A stretch of 64,000 nt of DNA, taken from NCBI GenBank assembly GCA_963969495.1, contig OZ018321.1:64262780-64326779 (forward strand), given 5' to 3'. Under the pieces are notes generated by a model. It was given only the letters and a program-made list of their open reading frames with translations. It ran no database searches and was not told the DNA's origin. Every line of letters starts with the position of its first letter. The stretch's first letter is position 1. Shown one piece after another: positions 1 through 10,139 of this stretch. Made by a program: the position numbers and the translations under genes. The stretch is from Ceratothoa steindachneri. Lineage: Eukaryota > Arthropoda > Malacostraca > Isopoda > Cymothoidae.

Positions 1-555
1 TTATCAAAGATATTTCTAATAATTCTTTTATAATATCAAAAAACAAAATGGTGAAGTTCAGAAATTTATTTTTATATATCTTCTATAACTATAATTTAGC
101 AACGTGATATTTTGAAAGGGGGGAAATTTAGTTTAGAGTTCCTTTTTAAAATTATTATAATTGGCGAATTTCAGAAAATTTATAAAAATTTAACCATGGA
201 TGCTTTTTTTTTAGATTTTAAATTTTAATCTTAGTAGCGAAGCCATTGCCTGGTAATTTTATAAGGGAACTAACACAGTGTGGTCCACTTATGACCAGTC
301 CTGTATATTAGAAATTCCCATTCTCTAGGAACTACTTATCGAAGTGATTTTTAAATATGTAGATAGCCTCACTGTACACTGTTTTCTGACAATCGGTTCC
401 AATGATTACTACTTTGTATATGAATTTATTGTAGCTCTGTCACTTTCTTTCACAACACCTCACTTGTAGAAGGATGCCATTATTTTTTTTCCTACTCAAG
501 TTAAAGGCTCAAAGAATGAATGGAATTTAACCTCTAGTGACTTCAAGTTGAGTGT
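1..555. other. AT-rich non-coding stretch
   Basis: I see no open frame, RNA or repeat boundary that can be supported here. The sequence is AT-rich with short homopolymer runs. Confidence 0.5.
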
Positions 556-559
556 CCTC

Positions 560-890
560 AACCTCTTTTCATATGATCTCTGTCGTAATCTTGGAACCTT
601 CTTAGATGCGTGGCGCTGCACCCTTAAAAGGGTTTCTACGTCCTTTCGCGGATAAGAACACTAATAGTTGCACCTCATATTCCAAGTGTGCTTTTACGAT
701 GGACTTGTACAGTGGAAGAACGATCTCTTTCATATTCTAAGAAAAAACTTCTACGGATAAAACTTAAGACTTTATTTGCCTTTTTGCACGCCTCCATACA
801 TTGTTTTGAAAATTTTAAGTCTTTGTTGATAGACACTCCTGAGTATTTTCTAATGTCTACCTTGCGCAAAGAAATTCCTAAAATAGTATA
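560..890 (-). pseudogene. CR1-like LINE reverse transcriptase fragment (C-terminal part)
   Basis: The minus-strand translation gives the segment that follows the catalytic core in CR1-type reverse transcriptases. It has a 'GVSINKDLKFSKQCMEACKKA' type stretch, then 'FIRRSF', and further on an 'LEYEVQ' tract, matching the usual D-LGV...S.QC..A.KKA...LG.I.R.F...LEYAVQFW order. Frames shift inside the fragment and neither the catalytic core nor a 3' tail is visible, so this is a short dead relic. It is clearly more diverged than the two CR1 copies at 36.8 and 48 kb. Confidence 0.7.
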
Positions 891-1052
891 GTTAATGTAT
901 TCGTTCTTGGTCCGATATGTGAGAATTACACTTGCCTGTATTGAAATGTAACTCCACGTAGCCTTTTTTAACTACGGCACTCTTTTCGCTCTGAAAGAGC
1001 CCAACCGATGCTGGCGGAGAACGTTACTGATAAGTATTGTAAGTATTAATTA

Positions 1053-1902
1053 GGTCGTCCATTAAGTAATGCAGCATTTTTCCATGTTTATCATTATTTC
1101 ATGGATAGAAATAGTCGAAAGCAGGTTTGTTTTTTTTATACCATTTTTTGAGTACGATTGTTTCAGAGACGAAAAGTGGGTTATGCACAATAATATTAAA
1201 CGTTCTAGACAATGGATTGCTCCTGGGGAAAAAAACAATACTTACATCAGCCGACATTGGAATAATACTTTGTTTTTAGTGATATATGAATAGCATAATA
1301 TATTTTGAATTTCATAACCCAAATCAGACAATCACCAAAAAGGGTCACTGCGCTCAGTTGGACCTTTTACTTGCAACACTTAAAAATGAGAGGATGGCAT
1401 TAATCAATAGATGAAGAGTGCTCTTTCATCAAGACAACAACAGCACGACCTCATATCGCATTAGATGGCATTTAAAAGTTTAACAATTTTGATTGGGAAC
1501 TAATGAGTCATCCACCACGCTCATCTTAATTAGCCTCATCAGATTACTAGCTTTTTAGGAGTTTAGCGAATCACCTGAAGAGAATGAAGATGGCAACATC
1601 AGAAGAGATCAAAACAACCCTAAAAAACTTTTTTCTAAATCAAAGTCAAACGATTTTTACAAACATGGAATTGAAAAGTTAGCTGAAAGATGGATACGTA
1701 GTAGAAACTATGAGATATTATATTACTTATTAAAAAATTAGTATTAATAAATAATTAAATATAAATAACACCAAAAAGTTGTTCGATTTCTATCCACAAA
1801 ATAAAAAAATATTATTATTATTATGATAGAGAATTATGACCGCCGATCGACGCTAAGGCGTCCATACGAAAAAAAAAATGCCGCATTACTATTGGGATGA
1901 CC
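1053..1902 (+). mobile_element. Degenerate mariner element with both terminal inverted repeats
   Basis: The left end (1053-1081) reads GGTCGTCCATTAAGTAATGC and continues GCAGCATTTTT. The right end, read on the opposite strand from 1902 inward, reads GGTCATCCCAATAGTAATGC and continues GGCATTTTTTTT. These ~30-bp ends are clearly inverted copies. TA dinucleotides flank both sides (1051-1052 and 1903-1904), the target duplication expected of Tc1/mariner. The element is ~850 bp, shorter than the ~1.3 kb of autonomous mariners, so it is an internally deleted copy that still holds transposase remnants. Confidence 0.85.
1069..1740 (+). pseudogene. mariner transposase remnant
   Basis: Two blocks of a mariner DD34D transposase are readable on the plus strand. 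At about 1165-1245 'DEKWVMHNNIKRSRQW' and 'PGEK' match the first catalytic Asp region (family: TGDEKW..Y.N..R.RQW..PGE). At 1410-1560 'RVLFHQDNNSTTSY' matches the second Asp block, followed by a degraded 'HPPRSS' region where the third Asp motif should lie. At 1650-1720 'KSNDFYKHGIEKLAERW' is the typical C-terminal end. The N-terminal helix-turn-helix half is gone, and stops and frameshifts are frequent. It sits inside the inverted repeats at 1053-1902. Confidence 0.85.
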
Positions 1903-1905
1903 TAA

Positions 1906-2478
1906 TATATTCTGAGTTGTTTATTCGCCATCTCTTCAGTTCTACAGACACCACGGCTGAAAATCCTTCCAGGGGTCCTGTATCGAGGGCATTTCACTGT
2001 TGAGCCATGTTCCTTCCACTTACGAAGTATCGAACCAACGGTGTATATATGAGTGAAGATTTAGATCATTACCGTTAGCTCTAACTTTTTGCCTTTAATA
2101 GATAAATTAACAACGAAAACTCTGGCATCTGTAGTATTTTGTTGCAAAGATGTGTAACAACAAATTGTCTCATTATTATTAATTATTCCAACCTATCTAG
2201 TAGAATTTTCACGTGTTCCAAAGACATTTTTAAAGGAATTATTCCAAGCGTGTATTAAATACTTATATACCCCACTTCTGCCCCTATGACCCTATGGGTT
2301 CATGCACATTAAACAAAAAAAAAAAATACTAATACCTCATTGTAGCATTTTCCTTCTCGGTAATCGCCAACGCTCGATTCTTAAGTTAATTTCTCAAAAT
2401 CCCATCGTTTTATATTCAACATGAGCGAATGATTATTACAAATGTTTAGTCTAATATACTTAAAGGAACAATAAGTAA
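1906..2478. other. Non-coding stretch between mariner and candidate host exons
   Basis: AT-rich. I see no supported exon, RNA or repeat. If the gene on the minus strand at 2487-3915 continues, a further 3' exon or 3' UTR could lie here, but no clear acceptor-plus-frame candidate stands out. Confidence 0.4.
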
Positions 2479-2486
2479 TCAATTAC

Positions 2487-3915
2487 CATTTCTTTCTTTG
2501 GTATTTATATAAAATTTAGACGACGAAAACCGCTTCAACTCAGCAGGTTGTGAGATTACCGTCTCCAGAAGAATTCTACCTCTGGCCACAAATTTAGTGA
2601 AGATATGGTTTCGATTTTCAAGAAAATTCAGGTAATTTTCGGTTTTCATAAACTTCTGAGTAAATAAACCTTCTTTACTAACATATTTTGGGGGTTCTCC
2701 TGTTAACCAAGCCATCACCCACGAGTCCCATGGTTTCATCATCGTAATGTATTCAGAACCCAAGTGCTGAAGATCCATTCGAACATCTTTACTCAGATAG
2801 GTTAAAAACATGGGCTGTGAAACAAAACAAAATCACCATAAACACGAATTAAAACATAAATAGGCTCATTAGTCTGGAGTAAAATAATTGAAGATAGGTT
2901 CTTTTATGTTAAAAATTATATTTAAAGTTATATTTCACTAAATTATTGTTATCATCTATTTTACATAGGTGATAACCATTTTGATGAATTTTCTTTTTAA
3001 TATAAGGGTGAGGGTAGGAAAGAAAAATAACATTTATATAGTTCTTATCATTACCAGGGGAAAGTATATTTCAGAATAAACATATACTATAGCAATATAT
3101 GTATTTTTTCATTGATTCTATTTTGCAAAAATTAAGCATAATTCCTACTAATAATACTAAGACAACTATTTATTACAGTTCCGAAGAGTATAGCCAGTCG
3201 TCCTTTCTGCAAACCCTTCAGGAACAATGCTAACTTATGAGCTTCCGTTGGCTGCCCTAAAATGGTTAAACATTTGTGGTCAATTGAGGCGATGAGCCTT
3301 CATTCATTATTTACCAAATATAATAATTTATTCATATGTTTTGGATTTCTACCGGCATTCAGAGGCTAAGAAACAAACAACTTACCAGTCAGAAACTTCC
3401 GATTGGCGACTACTTGGAAGCCATTTCCGTGGATACCCAGTACCACGATGGTTATTGAAGCATTCATCCTGCGATGACCTGTTGAGTTGTTGCCAAGCTC
3501 GAAAGAGTTTTCCAGCCACATCTAAAACGAGTGTTTTTGACTCACTATCTAGCTTTTTGGTGAGTGAATGAGAGCAGTTCTTTCACAAATCTTTATTCGC
3601 GAGAGTAATTTCAAAGGGATAATGGATGACAATCACTTTCTAAAATTAGTTTCTCGAATTTCATTCATCCTGTTAATTCCCTCCCCCCCCCAAGTCTTAA
3701 AAAAAATAATAAAAAATATCCCCCTCCCCATCATCAGTCTATGGTTGCCATCTACATATGTCAGCAATATCTTCCCTAAGCGTTTATTATTCCTATCTTC
3801 TGAAGTGTTTTGCTTTGAGCAACGCAAAATCAACTCACCTGAGAGTTATCTGCTGTGATGCTTAGAGAAGACATAGAAAGGTGGATAGAAATCTCAGTTT
3901 TATTGCTTTCAAATG
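2487..3915 (-). CDS. Candidate host gene, four consecutive internal exons, possible ILEI/FAM3-like domain
   Basis: Four minus-strand segments have splice-like borders and compatible phases. Exon A 3839-3915: acceptor after a T-run ending CAG, donor CAG|GTGAGT. Exon B 3386-3552: weak acceptor AAAAG, donor CTG|GTAAGT. Exon C 3177-3297: weak acceptor GAAG, donor ACT|GTAATA. Exon D from 2814: acceptor TTTCACAG, ending at a possible donor GTAATT after 2487 or at the stop codon at 2479. Phases run 0, 2/1 and 0 without a stop. Exons C-D contain 'KLALFLKGLQKGRLAILFGT', then an 'LGSEYI' stretch, 'WDSWVMAWLTG'. That pattern recalls ILEI (FAM3/POMGNT-type) domains: E..L..FL..L..GRI.IL, LGS..I, RD.W. The family call is weak; the coherent exon structure is the stronger point. 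First and last exons were not found. Confidence 0.55.
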
Positions 3916-4400
3916 CTGAAAAAAATTATTTAAAAACAAATTTTATCGAAAGATAATATGTTCTTTCCAATCCCCCTTTTCCCTATCGAGATTCAAGTTC
4001 ATATTTGTGAATGAAAATACTCTTTGTACCAGTATGAATTAGAGAGAATGTTTTGAAAGGCCAATTATACGCCCTCCTATAGTATTTGAAGTTGAAATGT
4101 TTGCGATTTATTTTGTGCAATTCCTGTTTAATCACATATTATTCTCATATGTTTGCCTCTACCCTTGCTCATTTTTCTTTGATGAACATTCCTTTTTTTT
4201 TTCCTTTACATAGAAAAAATGTCACTCGCAACATATATTTGGTCCTCAATCAACATTTGAAACTCTCATGTGGCCATTATAATAAAAAGAGCGTTTGTCC
4301 TGCCACTGCTCCATCTGCGAAATTGAGATGAATCGTCTCTTTGCTGACCGCTATTGTGCCAAAAGTGGGTAGGGAGGGTTGAGTAGAAGTAACAGGTTTT
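3916..4400. other. Intron or intergenic stretch upstream of candidate exon A
   Basis: AT-rich. A plus-strand frame at 4086-4331 has no recognisable motif and looks like chance. No further exon with both splice sites was recognised. Confidence 0.35.
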
Positions 4401-4404
4401 TAAA

Positions 4405-4770
4405 TAAGAGTACTACCTTCAAAACTTTAAATAATTCCTGCACTAATCTTAGAAAGAGATTGGCAATTATATCATTCGAAAGAGAATGTAAAACAACATC
4501 AAGGTTTCAAATTTTGTTAGAATCGTCCGAATAGCTATGATGTTATTGCCAAAATATTCCCCAGCTAAGCTCGGGGAGACTTGGGAAATTATAGCATTTG
4601 AAAAAAGAATGTAAAACAACATATGGGTTTCAAATTTGTTAGAATCGGCCGAATAGTTATGATGTTATTGCCAAAACCAAAAAAGCAAAACTGGGACCGA
4701 TGGACCGACCGCCATAGTGACAGAGTCGCCCGCGACTAAAAGCACGTGACTAAAAACTTTTTATATATAT
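4405..4770 (+). repeat. Dispersed monomer repeat, copy A (about 2 monomers)
   Basis: The region starts near 'TTCAAAACTTTAAATAATTC' and carries two tandem ~125-bp monomers. Each has 'GGCAATTATATCATTCGAAA', 'GAATGTAAAACAACAT', 'TTTCAAATTTTGTTAGAATC' and 'CCGAATAGTTATGATGTTAT'. A distinct tail follows: 'GGACCGATGGACCGACCG', 'AGAGTCGCCCGCGACTAAAA' and 'GTGACTAAAAACTTTTTATA'. The same head-monomer-tail architecture recurs at 7858-10138 (opposite strand) and 62365-62660. Confidence 0.85.
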
Positions 4771-4789
4771 TCTATATTATTACACAACT

Positions 4790-4920
4790 CTTTCTGAATA
4801 GCAGAATACCAGTATATCTTAAAAAATATATATATATAAATATAAACGGGTCTGATTATTATTAATTTTTTTTTTGGGGGGGGGGGCTTTAGCGCTTATC
4901 CCCCCTGGATCCGCGCCTGG
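4790..4920. repeat. Low-complexity (TA)/(G)n junction
   Basis: A short TA-rich run, then a T-run and a G-run (about 4865-4887). It precedes 'CCCCCCTGGATCCGCGCCTG', a tract like that often found at the end of a mobile element. No coding content. Confidence 0.4.
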
Positions 4921-4924
4921 TCGA

Positions 4925-5935
4925 TAGAGAAGCATTATAGCAGATGTTAATAATGCATGGAGTGTAACACTATTGGATAGTGTGAAGAGTATTTATGTTG
5001 GAAGTAACGCGTGTGTTATGGGAAAAGGTAGCCGATGCGAATGGTTTGACAAACCTGCGAGTGGAAACAAGAAATGGTTGCGTGATATCATGATTGTTTA
5101 ATATATTTAGGATAGAGTATTAAAAGAAGTACATATGTAAATGTGGGAAAGGGTGTGAGATTGATGAGTTATGAATGGTGAGGAACGGATTCTATGTTGG
5201 TATATACAGATAATCTCGTATTGGTGAGTGAGAGTAAGATAAATTTGATAATCTCCATCTCTATGTTTTTGACAGCGTATTTGAAAGGAAGGGGAGGAGG
5301 ATAAATGAGGAATTTTCGAGTCCGTGGCGTCACCCTTGAATAAGTGCAAAGTTTTTAATATCCAAATTCCATTGTAAATGTTGGTGGTACATATGAAGTA
5401 GCTTACGATTGTAATGTTTAAATAGTAGAAAAGTCTCTGGGCGATTTGTGCTCTAGTGACTGGTAAGGGTTTGAGTGTGGAATCGGCCAGGACACTACGT
5501 TTATGTGTGGCAGTGAGACTGGTATGGGTGGAGAAGGAAATATCTCGAGTGAGAGCAGTGAAAATAGACAACTTGAGACAGATCTTTGGTGTGCAGAAGT
5601 TGAAGAGAGTTTGGAACGAATGAGTAGGGGATGTTTATGCTATGGAGAAGGCTGTGAGTGAAATTGTGACAGAATTTTCTGAGGTGGTATGAACATGTAA
5701 GAAGAATAGATGAAAAGAGACTTGTGAAGAGAATACACAAGACTGAGTCTCATTGTGTGAGAAGGGGTGAAAGACCGCGTAAAACGTGGGTTTGTTATGC
5801 GAATGGGTGCTTGAAAGAGGCAGGCATAGGTGTGCAGAGAGGAGGGGTAGGGAAGTTGTGTGAGAGAGTGCTCGGGGGCTTTTGCCCAGGAATGAACCAT
5901 AAGTGGATGAGATGCTACTGTAAATAGCACCTAAG
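4925..5935 (+). pseudogene. Non-LTR retrotransposon reverse transcriptase fragment (copy 1 of this family)
   Basis: Plus-strand translation in shifting frames follows a well-known arthropod endonuclease-RT LINE. It shows a 'DSVKSIYVGSNACV' region, 'MLVYTDNLVLVSES' in place of the YADDLVLVSES catalytic loop, a 'FRVRGVTLE' strand, and at 5724-5927 'KRIHKTESHCVRRGERPRKT' with a W, the basic C-terminal region (family: RRL.KRVY..E..G.R.RGRPRK.W). YADD appears mutated to YTDN, and the many stops make it inactive. The second copy lies at 59780-60540. The clade could be RTE-like or Jockey-like; I cannot decide. Confidence 0.75.
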
Positions 5936-6600
5936 CACTATGAAGGACTTTAAGCATGGATAAAATGTTTGGTAGTTGCTACACACTTGCCAATATTACC
6001 TTGGAGAGATGCCATACGTCGCCAGTCCATTTCTTCATTTTGCCATTGCATTATTTCTTTTCCTCTAATAGTTCTCCATACCTATTTTGAAAAAAAAATG
6101 CAACCTTCTCAATGAAAGCATAACAAAACCTAAAATAAGTTACAAAATGAATGGGTTCTATTTCAAAGATGAGATCTGGTTTCTTTGTTTACACTTTTCC
6201 CCGGCATTGCCAAATTCTACTATGGATCTTGTTAAACAATTCCACGTACACAAATTCATTCGTTGCTTTCTCTCTCCCGTTTAAATCTTTAAATCTGTAA
6301 GCATTTAGACATTTAATGTTAGTAAACATTTTCTTCCGATAAGTTTCATTTAATAAACTAGTGTCAATTATTTAATGCAGCAATTTTGTCCTCTTCACCT
6401 AATGCTCAAATTTATATAGGAATGCGTTAATGCCATAGGGTGAAAAAGAGAATCGCAGAAAGTAAATAGATTCTAAAAACTAACCTTATCCACTCACATA
6501 CATGGGTAGTACAAGAAATTTGAGGATAATTTGTGGGGACTTGTGAGCAATCTTCGAGTGACAGTCTCTATGTCACACGCGATCTTAACTATCACAATAC
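5936..6600. other. AT-rich non-coding stretch
   Basis: No supported gene. A plus-strand frame at 6087-6284 has no recognisable motif. Confidence 0.4.
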
Positions 6601-6604
6601 CTTT

Positions 6605-7838
6605 CAAGAGTCTTGTGAAAAGTAGCCTGCTTTGATACTTAAGTAAGAGTATTGTTATTCTGACGAAATTTTACTCAAAGTATAAGTAAAATCACCCAAA
6701 CTTAAATGTACTTAAGTAAAAGTAATAAAGTATCTTATTCATGAAGTACTCAAGTAGTGAAAGTAAAAAGTAGTGGCAAATAGTAAAGTACCCATCACCT
6801 CATACGCTATTCGGTATACTGTACAATAACCCCTTTTATACCCGCTGTACTGACCCTTATATCTTGGAATTCAGTTAAACTGGACTTAAGAATCAAGCAG
6901 GTAATATCCCTCTATTGATCAGAAAGTCTAGTTTATATAAAAAGTCAAATTAACTCTACAAAATTATCCAGTTTTACAGAATCTAGACTTTAAGAGTCTG
7001 GTAAACTAAACAAATAATGGGAACACATTATGGATTATATAAACGTTTTAATGCACAATAAGATATACTTATTCAAATATTTACTGGTACAAGTAAAGGA
7101 TGATTTAGCAAGCTAACGTAAAGATTACATTGTATGGGGTCTCTGACTGGATAAATAACCTATACGTTTTCCTTTCCAGCATGTAGGCATTTTTATCAAA
7201 TAGCCTATATACTACATAGTTAAAAGCATGAATCTTCACCTCAATGTGTTTCTTTAAATTTGAAGGCGAATTGTTGTATGCGGTCACCTCAACAATTATC
7301 GGCAAACACAACAAACATTGAAGCTTTATCGAGTTTCCCACATCCTTCTTGTACTTGACAAATGATGCCAAGTATGGCCATGGGTGGGAATCAACACTAT
7401 TTTTATTTTCAATAGTAGGAGTAGAACTCATGATGGTCCAGTAATGGCGCGGAAACACGATAGGTGTATAGGGCATTGAGGAATAATTTAATAAAATGAC
7501 GCCCTCTCTCAGGTGTGAAAGCGGGAGAGACAAACGAATTGTCTATCGGATGTGAAAGGATGCATGTGATTGGTCCAAACATGAACAAGCACTTATGATT
7601 GATTCAAACCAGAATACACGCTTGTGATTGTTCATTGTCTAACTTTTGCTTCTACGTCTGTGATTGGCAAAAATTAACTGAGAAATAACGAATATTTCTA
7701 TGCTTTTCAAGGAAAAATACGGAAATAGAAGTGAAATTACTCAAATAAGTGAGTAGTTTTTAGGAAGTAAAAAGTATAACAAAGTTACTTGAGTACAGCT
7801 TTTAAGTAATTGTACTTCGTTACTTCACGACTTTGCGC
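6605..7838 (-). mobile_element. hAT transposon fragment with AGTAACG/TACTTAAGTA-type ends
   Basis: Both edges carry the dense 'AAGTACTTAAGTA' motifs seen in the subterminal regions of one hAT group. On the minus strand from 7838 inward it reads CAAAGTCGTGAAGTAACGAA. The left edge at about 6612 has the diverged counterpart CAAGAGTCTTGTGAAAAGTA. Between them lies a BED-type zinc finger frame (7105-7533). The catalytic and dimerisation domains are absent, so this is an internally deleted, non-autonomous copy. A clear 8-bp target duplication was not found. Confidence 0.6.
7105..7533 (-). pseudogene. hAT transposase N-terminus with BED-type zinc finger
   Basis: A 142-codon frame. From about residue 50 it shows 'HPWPYLASFVKYKKD', then 'KLQCLLC' and 'SPSNLKKHIEVKIH'. 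That is the W-aromatic start, CxxC pair and NL..H....H end of a BED finger, the DNA-binding domain of many hAT transposases. The N-terminal first ~30 residues have no hallmark. Nothing downstream on the minus strand resembles the RNase-H-like catalytic core, so the gene is truncated just after the finger. Confidence 0.7.
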
Positions 7839-8796
7839 AAGATATATGAAGAAAAAAACACTCCGTTTTAGTCACGGGAAAGTCTAGTCACGGGCGACTC
7901 TATATCTACCTATGTCGGTAGGTTGGTCGGTCCCTGTTTTGCTTTTTCTTTTTTTTTTTTAGTAATAACTTTGTTACTTTTCGGCTGATTCTAACGAAAT
8001 TTGAAACCGTTATGTTGTTTTACAATCTCTTTCAAATGATATAATTGCCAAGGTCATCCCATTTTAGCCCGGGAATTATTTGGATTTGTCAATAACATCA
8101 TAACTATTCGGCTGATTCTAACGAAATTTGAAACCCTTATGTTGTTTTCATTCTCTTTCAAATCATATAATTGTCAAAGTCCTCCTATAGTTAGCCGGGG
8201 AATTATTTAGCAATAACATTATAACTTTTCTGCCGATTCTAAAGAAATTTGAAAACCTTATGTTATTTTACGTTCTCTTTCGAATGATATAATTGCCAAT
8301 GTCCTCCAAAGGTTAATCCAGGAATTATTTTGTTTTGGCAATAACATCATAACTATTCGGCAGATTCTAACGAAATTTGAAACCCTTATCTTCTTTTATA
8401 TTCTCTTTCGAATTATATGATTGCCAAATTATTCTTAAGGATAGCCGGGAAATTATTTGGCAATTACTTCATAACTATTAGACTGATTCTAACGAAATTT
8501 GAAACCCTTATGTTGTTTTATATTCACTTTTAAATGATATAATTATCAAGTTCCTCCCAAGCTTACCCCGGGAATTATTTTGTTTTGTAAATAACATCGT
8601 AACTATTCGGTTGATTCTAAAAAAAAATGGAAACCCTTATGTTGTTTTACATTCTCTTTCAAATCATATAATTGTGTCAAAGTCCTCCTATTGTTAGCCA
8701 GGGAATTATTTGGCAATAACAGTATAACTATTCAGCCGATTCTAACAAAATTTGAAACCCTTATGTTTTTTTACATTTTCTTTCAAATGATATATA

Positions 8797-9775
8797 GGGT
8801 GACCCCCCAAAATGGGCCCCAACTTTTGATAGGCCTCATTTCTTAATTTTCTGCAAGGATTGAATGAAACTTGGGTGATAACTAGTATCTTGTGTTTAAA
8901 AACACCATATCAAAACAGAGGGCCTTTGGACTTTTCTTCTTTATTCTAAAGCACGTGTTCGAGATGGCCTCCATTTAGCCATGTGCATTTCTTGAGGCGC
9001 AGCACAAAGTTGTCCATGACGTCCTTACAAACCGACCGACTAATGGTTCTGATGGCTTCATTGAGTTTCGTGATGGTCCTGGGTCTCCCTGCGTACACTC
9101 TGTCTTTTAGGTAGCCCCAGAGAAAGAAATCTGGGGGGCTAAGGTCAAGGCTGTGAGGTGCCCACTCAAAATTAGCATTGAGACTGATCACACGACCACC
9201 AATCTCGGGACGGGTTTGAGGTTTCATAACTTGCTCCATATTGCTGGAACCAGAACTTTCCCATAAGCGATGGGAACAGGGTCTGCATCTCCCTCTTGAA
9301 GGTTTTGAGGACCTCAACATTCTGCTCCTTGGTGACTGTAACTGTTGCGCCAGATTCATCAAAGAAGAATGGTCCGATGATGCCTCAGGCTGAGATGAGA
9401 TTGCATGCCATACCGTGCACTTAGGGGAATGTAAGGGGCTGAACTGACTCTCTCACACTCTCGATCAGCTCAGTTGTACACTTCCTGGGGCATCCTGAAT
9501 GGCTTGCATGGTTGTCACTGGCTGCATTGAGGTTCTCCACTGTCCCATAGTTCTCGAAGTGGTCCAGCCAGTCCTGAATTCTGCTCTTGGAGTTTTTTTT
9601 TCACATTGGAACTGATGCACGAAAGTGTCCTGCACTTTCTTGAACGGGCCTGACTTGTAGTAATGTTTGACGGAACTCCCATTGAGATCTAGTTGTGTTC
9701 ACAGGCGTTGCTTCTGTCATGTCCTGCAAAGTATGGGTGATTAGTGAATGAATGAAGGATATATCACAAAAAGTG
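8797..9775 (-). mobile_element. mariner-like element inserted in the monomer array
   Basis: The left boundary is sharp. The monomer sequence 'AAATGATATA' is followed by GGGTGACCCCCCAAAATGGG and then 'CCCAACTTTTGATAGGC', a terminal sequence shared almost exactly with the mariner at 45128. TA precedes it. The right boundary is near 9775, where the monomer resumes at 'GCCAAATTATTCCCAAGG'. The matching inverted repeat is not visible on the right, so that end is truncated or diverged. The transposase remnant runs on the minus strand. Confidence 0.75.
8946..9720 (-). pseudogene. mariner-superfamily transposase remnant
   Basis: The C-terminal frame (8946-9362) contains 'WAPHSLDLSPPDFFLWGYLK', the third catalytic Asp region, followed by 'DRVYAGRPRTI' and 'NGGHLEHVL', the usual C-terminus. 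In a second frame upstream are 'GIIGPFFFDE' and 'VTVTKEQN'. The second Asp motif region reads 'FQQYGAS' instead of FQQDGA, so a catalytic residue is lost. An N-terminal Met context lies near 9720 ('MTEATPVN'). The recognisable length is ~775 bp against ~1 kb for an intact gene. Frameshifts and stops make it inactive. Confidence 0.85.
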
Positions 9776-10139
9776 TTTGCAAGCCAAATTATTCCCAAGG
9801 TTAGCCGGGGAATTATTTGGCAATAACATTATAACTATTAGGCCAATTCTAACGAAATTTGATACCCTTATGTTGTTTTACATGCTCTTTCCAATGATGC
9901 AATTGCCAAGGTCCTCCCAAGGTTAGCCGTGGATGCGTTGGCAATAATATCATAACTATTCGGCCGATTCTGACGAAATTTGAAAACTTTATGTTGTTTT
10001 ACATTCTCTTTCGAATGATATAATTTCCAAGGTCCGTCTACGTTAGTCCGGAAATTATTGAAAGTTTTGAAGGTCCTAAGGTCATAAATCAGAATAAGTG
10101 AGACCACGCAACTTGTGATCAGCAGACTTTGTTTCAACA

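Larger units (their letters stand above)
7858..10138 (-). repeat. Dispersed monomer repeat, copy B (about nine ~125-bp monomers, interrupted)
   Basis: The inverted tail ('TTTTAGTCACGGG', 'AGTCACGGGCGACTCTATAT', 'GGTAGGTTGGTCGGTCCC') opens the array at 7870-7940. Monomers then start at about 7960, 8088, 8207, 8337, 8460, 8588, 8711, 9820 and 9940, each beginning 'GGCAATAACATCATAACTAT' or close to it. Spacing is 119-130 bp. The head sequence 'GGTCATAAATCAGAATAAGT' ends it near 10080-10138. Monomer 7 is broken by a mariner insertion (8797-~9775). The head matches copy C at 62365-62440 and the tail matches copies A and C. Confidence 0.9.

Noticed and set aside
3341..3571. Plus-strand 76-codon frame overlapping candidate exon B
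   Set aside because: The minus strand has the splice sites and phase-compatible exon; the plus frame is its shadow.
7960..8800. Possible CRISPR-like array because of regular repeats
   Set aside because: Repeat units are adjoining ~125-bp monomers without short repeats and unique spacers, in a eukaryotic setting.
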